64,000 nt of DNA, from assembly GCA_963828185.1 (NCBI GenBank), contig CAWHDV010000002.1, positions 62,001 through 126,000 of the forward strand. The letters run 5' to 3'. The notes below the pieces were generated by a model, which was not told the DNA's origin, did not search any database, and saw only the letters and a program-made list of their open reading frames with translations. Positions 60,861 to 64,000 of this stretch are shown here, piece by piece (the first letter of the stretch is position 1; each line of letters opens with the position of its first letter). The stretch comes from Rhodoblastus sp963828185. GTDB taxonomy: Bacteria; Pseudomonadota; Alphaproteobacteria; Rhizobiales; Beijerinckiaceae. The position numbers and the translations under genes are program-made.

Positions 60861-61406
60861 ATGAGCGCGCGGAAAATTCCCAATTGCTGCCAGAGGCTGT
60901 TCCCCGAGGGCGTCGCCCGCACCGAGCGTCTGGAGATCACGCCGCTGCAGGCGTCGGACGCCTTCCAGCTTGTCTTCCTGACCAACGATCCGCTGGTGGC
61001 GGGCGGGCTGTCGCTGCTGCGCCAGCCCTTCACGCTCACCGACGCGCAGGACCTGATCGCCCTTTCGCGCCAGAACAAGGGCTGTTTCGCTTCGATCCGC
61101 CGCACCGGCTCCGGCGACTTCATCGGCTGCGTCGGCGCGCTGGCGCGCAACGACAAGGATGTCGAAATCGGTTTCTGGCTTGGCGTCCCCCATCACGGCC
61201 AGCGCTACGGCGCCGAGGCGGCGCAGGCCATGCTGGACCTGTTGCGCTCGGCCCTGCCGGAGCGTCGCATCGTCGCCGAATGCCCGCGCGAAAATTCCGC
61301 CTCCTGGCGGCTGCTGCGGCGGCTGGGCTTTGCCCCCTGCGGCGCCGACGGCTGGCGCAAGGGCGCGCAATTGCTGGCCTATGCGGCGCCGGAAGCCGTG
61401 TTCTAA
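60861..61406 (+). CDS. GNAT-family N-acetyltransferase
   Basis: 181 residues in the RimJ/RimL style: RTERLEITPLQASDAFQLVFL at the start, then IGFWLGVPHHGQRYGAEAAQAMLDL with the acetyl-CoA loop, and ECPRENSASWRLLRRLGFAPCG. The acceptor (protein N-terminus or small molecule) is unknown. ATG 60861 is strongly supported by GGGAGGAAAG. It follows hemB by 90 bases on the same strand. Confidence 0.85.
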   Translation: MSARKIPNCCQRLFPEGVARTERLEITPLQASDAFQLVFLTNDPLVAGGLSLLRQPFTLTDAQDLIALSRQNKGCFASIRRTGSGDFIGCVGALARNDKDVEIGFWLGVPHHGQRYGAEAAQAMLDLLRSALPERRIVAECPRENSASWRLLRRLGFAPCGADGWRKGAQLLAYAAPEAVF

Positions 61407-61501
61407 TTGGGTAGCCTCTCCGCCGCGCGCCCCCTTGCGCGCGGCAGGTTGAAAAGCCAAATTAGGGGCGAGCTGAAAATTATGGCCGAAAAGTCGGCCG
61501 C

Positions 61502-61546
61502 GATCGTCAAGACCAAGATCGTCAATACCAAGATCGTCAAGACCAA
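61502..61546. repeat. Three tandem copies of a 15-bp unit
   Basis: GATCGTCAAGACCAA occurs at 61502, 61517 (one base changed) and 61532. The array lies 18 bases before the RDD gene start, in its 5' untranslated region. Since 15 is divisible by three it could also have arisen as a coding repeat, but no gene covers it. Confidence 0.8.
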
Positions 61547-61563
61547 GTCTGGAGAGCAGGGAC

Positions 61564-62031
61564 ATGAGCAACGCCAATGGCTGGAACGCCGCCGGTCAGA
61601 CCGCCGTCTATCCGCTGGCCCCCCTGCCCGCCAGCGCGCTCGAAGGCGTGCGGACGCGGCGCATGACGGCGATCCTGCTCGACCTGATCCTGGTCGGCTT
61701 CCTGTCGGTCGGCATCTTCGTCGTGCTCGGCGTTCTGTCCTTTGGCCTTCTCTGGTTCATCCTGCCGCCGTTGTTCCCGTTCGTCGCCTTTTTCTACAAC
61801 GGCATGACCATTTCGGGCTGGCGCATGGCGACGCCGGGCATGAAGGCGATGGACCTGGAAATGCGCTTGATCAACGGCGCGCCGACGCCTTTCGTGCACG
61901 CCGGCGTCCATGCCGTGCTGTTCTACCTCAGCTGGATGTTCCCGCCGATCTTCCTGTTTTCACTGCTCTCCGCCGACAAACGCTGCCTGCACGACATCCT
62001 CGCCGGCGTGATCGTCCTGCGCCGCGCATGA
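61564..62031 (+). CDS. RDD-family membrane protein
   Basis: 155 residues with three membrane segments and the conserved Arg and Asp residues that name the family (RTRRMTAILLDLILVGFL; GWRMATPGMKAMDLEM; DKRCLHDILAGVIVLRR). RDD proteins are of uncertain function, some linked to ion exchange. ATG 61564 follows GGAGAGCAGGGAC. It belongs to the conserved hemB neighbourhood. Confidence 0.88.
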   Translation: MSNANGWNAAGQTAVYPLAPLPASALEGVRTRRMTAILLDLILVGFLSVGIFVVLGVLSFGLLWFILPPLFPFVAFFYNGMTISGWRMATPGMKAMDLEMRLINGAPTPFVHAGVHAVLFYLSWMFPPIFLFSLLSADKRCLHDILAGVIVLRRA

Positions 62032-62080
62032 AAAAAAATCCGAGACGGGGAAAGACCGCCCTTTCCGGAAGGGAACGCCA

Positions 62081-62812
62081 TTGACCAGCGAGCCGCGCGA
62101 CCCACCCCAGTTCTACCTGACCTCGCCAGCGCCGTGCCCCTACCTGCCGGGCAAGGAAGAGCGCAAGGTGTTCACCCATCTCGTCGGACGCCGCGCCTCC
62201 CGGCTCAATGACGCCCTCACCCATTCGGGCTTTCGTCGCTCGCAGACCATCGCCTACCGCCCGGCCTGCGAAAACTGCAAGGCCTGCGTTTCCGTGCGCA
62301 TCCTGTGTGACGAGTTTTCGCCGGGCCGCACCCAGAAAAGGGTGCTCGCCCGCAACGAGGACCTTGTCGGCGTGCTGGGCGTCTCGCGGGCCGACAGCGA
62401 ACAGTTCGGCCTGTTCCGCTCCTATCTCAACTCACGTCACAGCGACGGCGGCATGGCCGACATGGCCATGCTCGACTATGGCATGATGATCGAGGACAGC
62501 CATGTCGAAAGCCGGCTGGTGCGCTACCGCCTGCGCGACCCCGAGGCCGAACAGGGGCTGCTCGTCGCCTGCTGCCTGACCGACGTGCTCGATGACGGCC
62601 TGTCCATGGTCTATTCCTTCTACGATCCGTCCATGGCCAATCGCTCGCTCGGCGCCTACATGATTTTGGACCATATTTGCCGCGCGAGGGCGATGGGCCT
62701 GCCGCATCTCTACCTCGGCTACTGGGTCTCCGGCTCGAAGAAGATGGACTACAAGTCGCACTACCTGCCGCAGGAGCGGCTCGGAAACGACGGCTGGTCG
62801 CGGGTGGAATAG
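62081..62812 (+). CDS. bpt: Aspartate/glutamate leucyltransferase
   Basis: A 243-residue leucyl-tRNA-protein transferase of the ATE/Bpt type, which adds Leu to N-terminal Asp or Glu and marks proteins for ClpAP degradation. It has the N-terminal Cys motif PACENCKACVSVRI, then AYMILDHICRARAMGLPHLYLGYWVSGSKKMDYKSHYLP. The start is TTG 62081, preceded by GGAAGGGA; it gives the normal N-terminus (MTSEPRDPPQFYLTSPAPCPYLPG). It follows the RDD gene, the usual order in Rhizobiales. Confidence 0.93.
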   Translation: MTSEPRDPPQFYLTSPAPCPYLPGKEERKVFTHLVGRRASRLNDALTHSGFRRSQTIAYRPACENCKACVSVRILCDEFSPGRTQKRVLARNEDLVGVLGVSRADSEQFGLFRSYLNSRHSDGGMADMAMLDYGMMIEDSHVESRLVRYRLRDPEAEQGLLVACCLTDVLDDGLSMVYSFYDPSMANRSLGAYMILDHICRARAMGLPHLYLGYWVSGSKKMDYKSHYLPQERLGNDGWSRVE

Positions 62813-63281
62813 CGGCGAAGGTTGGCGACGCCCCTTAATAAATGAGGAAGTCGGCTCGAAGGTGACATTGCAGGCATTGCCCGTGGACGCCCCTCATCTC
62901 GACCCGAAGCGGTATTTGGTCGCATGGCACGCGAGCGACAAGCGTCCGTGGTCGTCGGCAAAGAAGCCTTTTGCCATGTGCAAAAATCAAGAAATTCGCA
63001 CCGCGCGATCCGGCCAAAAATCGGGGAGGTTTTGAGAGGTCGCAGGCGTCGAGCGGCAGCCCTGAAACCGGACCTTGCCAACGGGAGAGATGGGCGGAAA
63101 ACAGACGTGGCGCACTGCCGGCTTTCGTGGAGTTCGATGCAGAAGACCCCATGCATATTCGAACTTCTTTGCGGCGCAATCGGACTGCCGAGGTTGGGGC
63201 CGCGTCAACCGCTTGCTCCGCGAGCTTGCTCCTCGCGACCGAAACTGTCAGGCTAAGCGAGCATATACTGCGGGGATCGCG
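62813..63281. other. Intergenic stretch with one copy of a 63-bp repeat
   Basis: About 470 bases after bpt without a recognised gene. It contains the first copy of a direct repeat at 62977-63039 whose second copy is at 63850-63912. Short reading frames on both strands look like chance. Confidence 0.5.
62977..63039 (+). repeat. 63-bp diverged direct repeat, copy 1
   Basis: Aligned without gaps to 63850-63912, 44 of 63 bases match. The first six bases (TGTGCA), an internal TCAA/AAAT block and the last 13 bases (AGGTTTTGAGAGG) are the best conserved. The pair brackets the DUF1330 gene. Confidence 0.55.
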
Positions 63282-63569
63282 ATGGCCGCCTATCTTATTT
63301 TCGATGTCGATATACGTGACATGGCTCGCTATCAGGATTTCGCTGTCGGGGTAAAGCCGGCGGTGGAGGCTGCTGGCGCGCGCTATCTTGCGCGCGGCGG
63401 CGCACTCACGGTCTATGAAGGCGACTGGCAGCCGCGACGTATCGTGATGATCGAGTTTCCCTCGGCCAAGGCGGCTGACGATTTCTACAACAGCGAGACC
63501 TATCGAAGCCTCAAGGCAATTCGTGACGAATGCAGTTCAGCTCGCCTCGTGCTGGTGGACGGCATCTGA
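63282..63569 (+). CDS. DUF1330 family protein
   Basis: A 95-residue ferredoxin-like-fold protein (MAAYLIFDVDIRDMARYQDFAVGVKPAVEAAGARYLARGG...DWQPRRIVMIEFPSAKAADDFYNSETYRSLKAIR). This is the standard DUF1330 pattern, dimeric alpha/beta-barrel proteins of unknown activity. ATG 63282 has CGGGGA nearby. It is bracketed by the two copies of a 63-bp direct repeat, so it may have been moved in as a cassette. Confidence 0.88.
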   Translation: MAAYLIFDVDIRDMARYQDFAVGVKPAVEAAGARYLARGGALTVYEGDWQPRRIVMIEFPSAKAADDFYNSETYRSLKAIRDECSSARLVLVDGI

Positions 63570-64000
63570 ACAGCGAGTGGCCGAACGACCATCCGCAAAC
63601 CGTCCGGCGAAGACGTTCTCTTTGAAGGGCGATCCGATATAGTTGCCGATGTATCGTGCGATGGTCGATCACCTTCCGGCACAGGCTCCCGGGAACCCGC
63701 TGATTTGGTCGCCGGAAAGCCCCGGTTTCTGCCCGTGATCCGTGGGTCGGGGCTGTTTCAATAACACTTCAAATTCTCGCTGCTTCGCGTCCGCACCCGG
63801 TCGATCTTCCCCTTCGGCGTCCGGTCAGGAAGCGGCCTTTCGAGCGCGTGTGCATAAGTCAACAAATCTGCACGTCGATTTTGGACTTGAAAATGGAGAG
63901 GTTTTGAGAGGCGCGCACGACGCGCCGCCCTCGCGGTCCGCGTTTGACGCAATGGTCCTCTGCGATTTTCCGAGGAGATCGGAACCCAGCCTAGAGCGCT
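63570..64000. other. Terminal stretch, no gene recognised
   Basis: About 430 bases to the end of the window. It contains the second copy of the 63-bp repeat (63850-63912). Short frames exist (63500-63682 and 63758-63952, minus) but have no family resemblance or ribosome binding sites I would trust. A gene entering from beyond 64000 cannot be excluded. Confidence 0.4.
63850..63912 (+). repeat. 63-bp diverged direct repeat, copy 2
   Basis: Partner of 62977-63039, same orientation and same length, about 70 percent identical without gaps. The distance between copies is 873 bases. Confidence 0.55.

Noticed and set aside
63758..63952. 64-codon minus-strand frame near the right end
   Set aside because: It overlaps the 63-bp repeat and has no ribosome binding site; probably chance.

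Overview
The window reads as chromosomal DNA of a GC-rich alphaproteobacterium, most likely order Hyphomicrobiales (Rhizobiales). Supporting signs are the order ldt / ldtR / DUF6163 / hemB / RDD / bpt, a NasS-NasT nitrate-assimilation cluster, a HemB with an Asp-rich rather than Cys-rich metal loop, and palindromic repeats of the rhizobial type. A MenA-like prenyltransferase and an abundance of storage-sugar genes fit a Rhodoblastus/Methylocystaceae/Beijerinckiaceae-type genome, but the genus is a guess. No rRNA, tRNA or CRISPR array was recognised.

Region by region. (a) 1-8.4 kb is a loose, lower-GC accessory stretch. It holds a PilZ protein, small membrane proteins, a family of secreted proteins of unknown function (one split by a frameshift, one reduced to a fragment), a 212-bp deletion derivative of an insertion sequence, and the tail of a DJ-1/PfpI gene. 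(b) 8.5-11.3 kb encodes a cytochrome b561-type membrane protein with a sulfite-oxidase-fold molybdoprotein, and a secreted PRC-barrel protein. (c) 11.4-18.4 kb holds an MFS transporter, a GT4 glycosyltransferase, an ABC exporter and a glycogen-debranching-type enzyme. (d) 18.4-27.2 kb holds an orphan MbcA/ParS-type antitoxin, glutamate dehydrogenase, a two-domain PutA, a MenA-like protein, a dienelactone hydrolase and a pentapeptide-repeat protein. (e) 27.2-38.5 kb is an assimilatory nitrate cluster: nirB-nirD-nasA-narK-phosphatase/kinase form one minus-strand operon, and the nitrate sensor NasS and ANTAR regulator NasT lie just beyond it. (f) 38.5-49.6 kb is housekeeping: FUSC transporter, aroQ, phoH, a GT39 mannosyl/arabinosyl-type transferase, a PLP enzyme, pyrB and topA, followed by a perfect parS site. 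(g) 50.1-55 kb is a trehalose operon, otsB-GH15-otsA, whose OtsA carries a membrane-anchored sensor-like N-terminus. (h) 55-63.6 kb contains glyA, an L,D-transpeptidase with its MarR regulator LdtR, DUF6163, hemB, a GNAT enzyme, an RDD protein, bpt and a DUF1330 protein.

The most informative non-coding signal is upstream of nirB. A sigma-54 promoter match is followed immediately by two hairpins whose six-base loops both have A at position 1 and G at position 4, the known recognition pattern of ANTAR proteins such as NasT. Sensor, antiterminator, RNA target and target operon therefore all lie within about 11 kb.

Five genes show clear mid-gene frame changes (near 230, 4840, 36575, 45337 and 59465). 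The two parts fit together as one family member in each case. Either several genes here are recently broken or the assembly carries single-base indels; the reader should treat those five as provisional.
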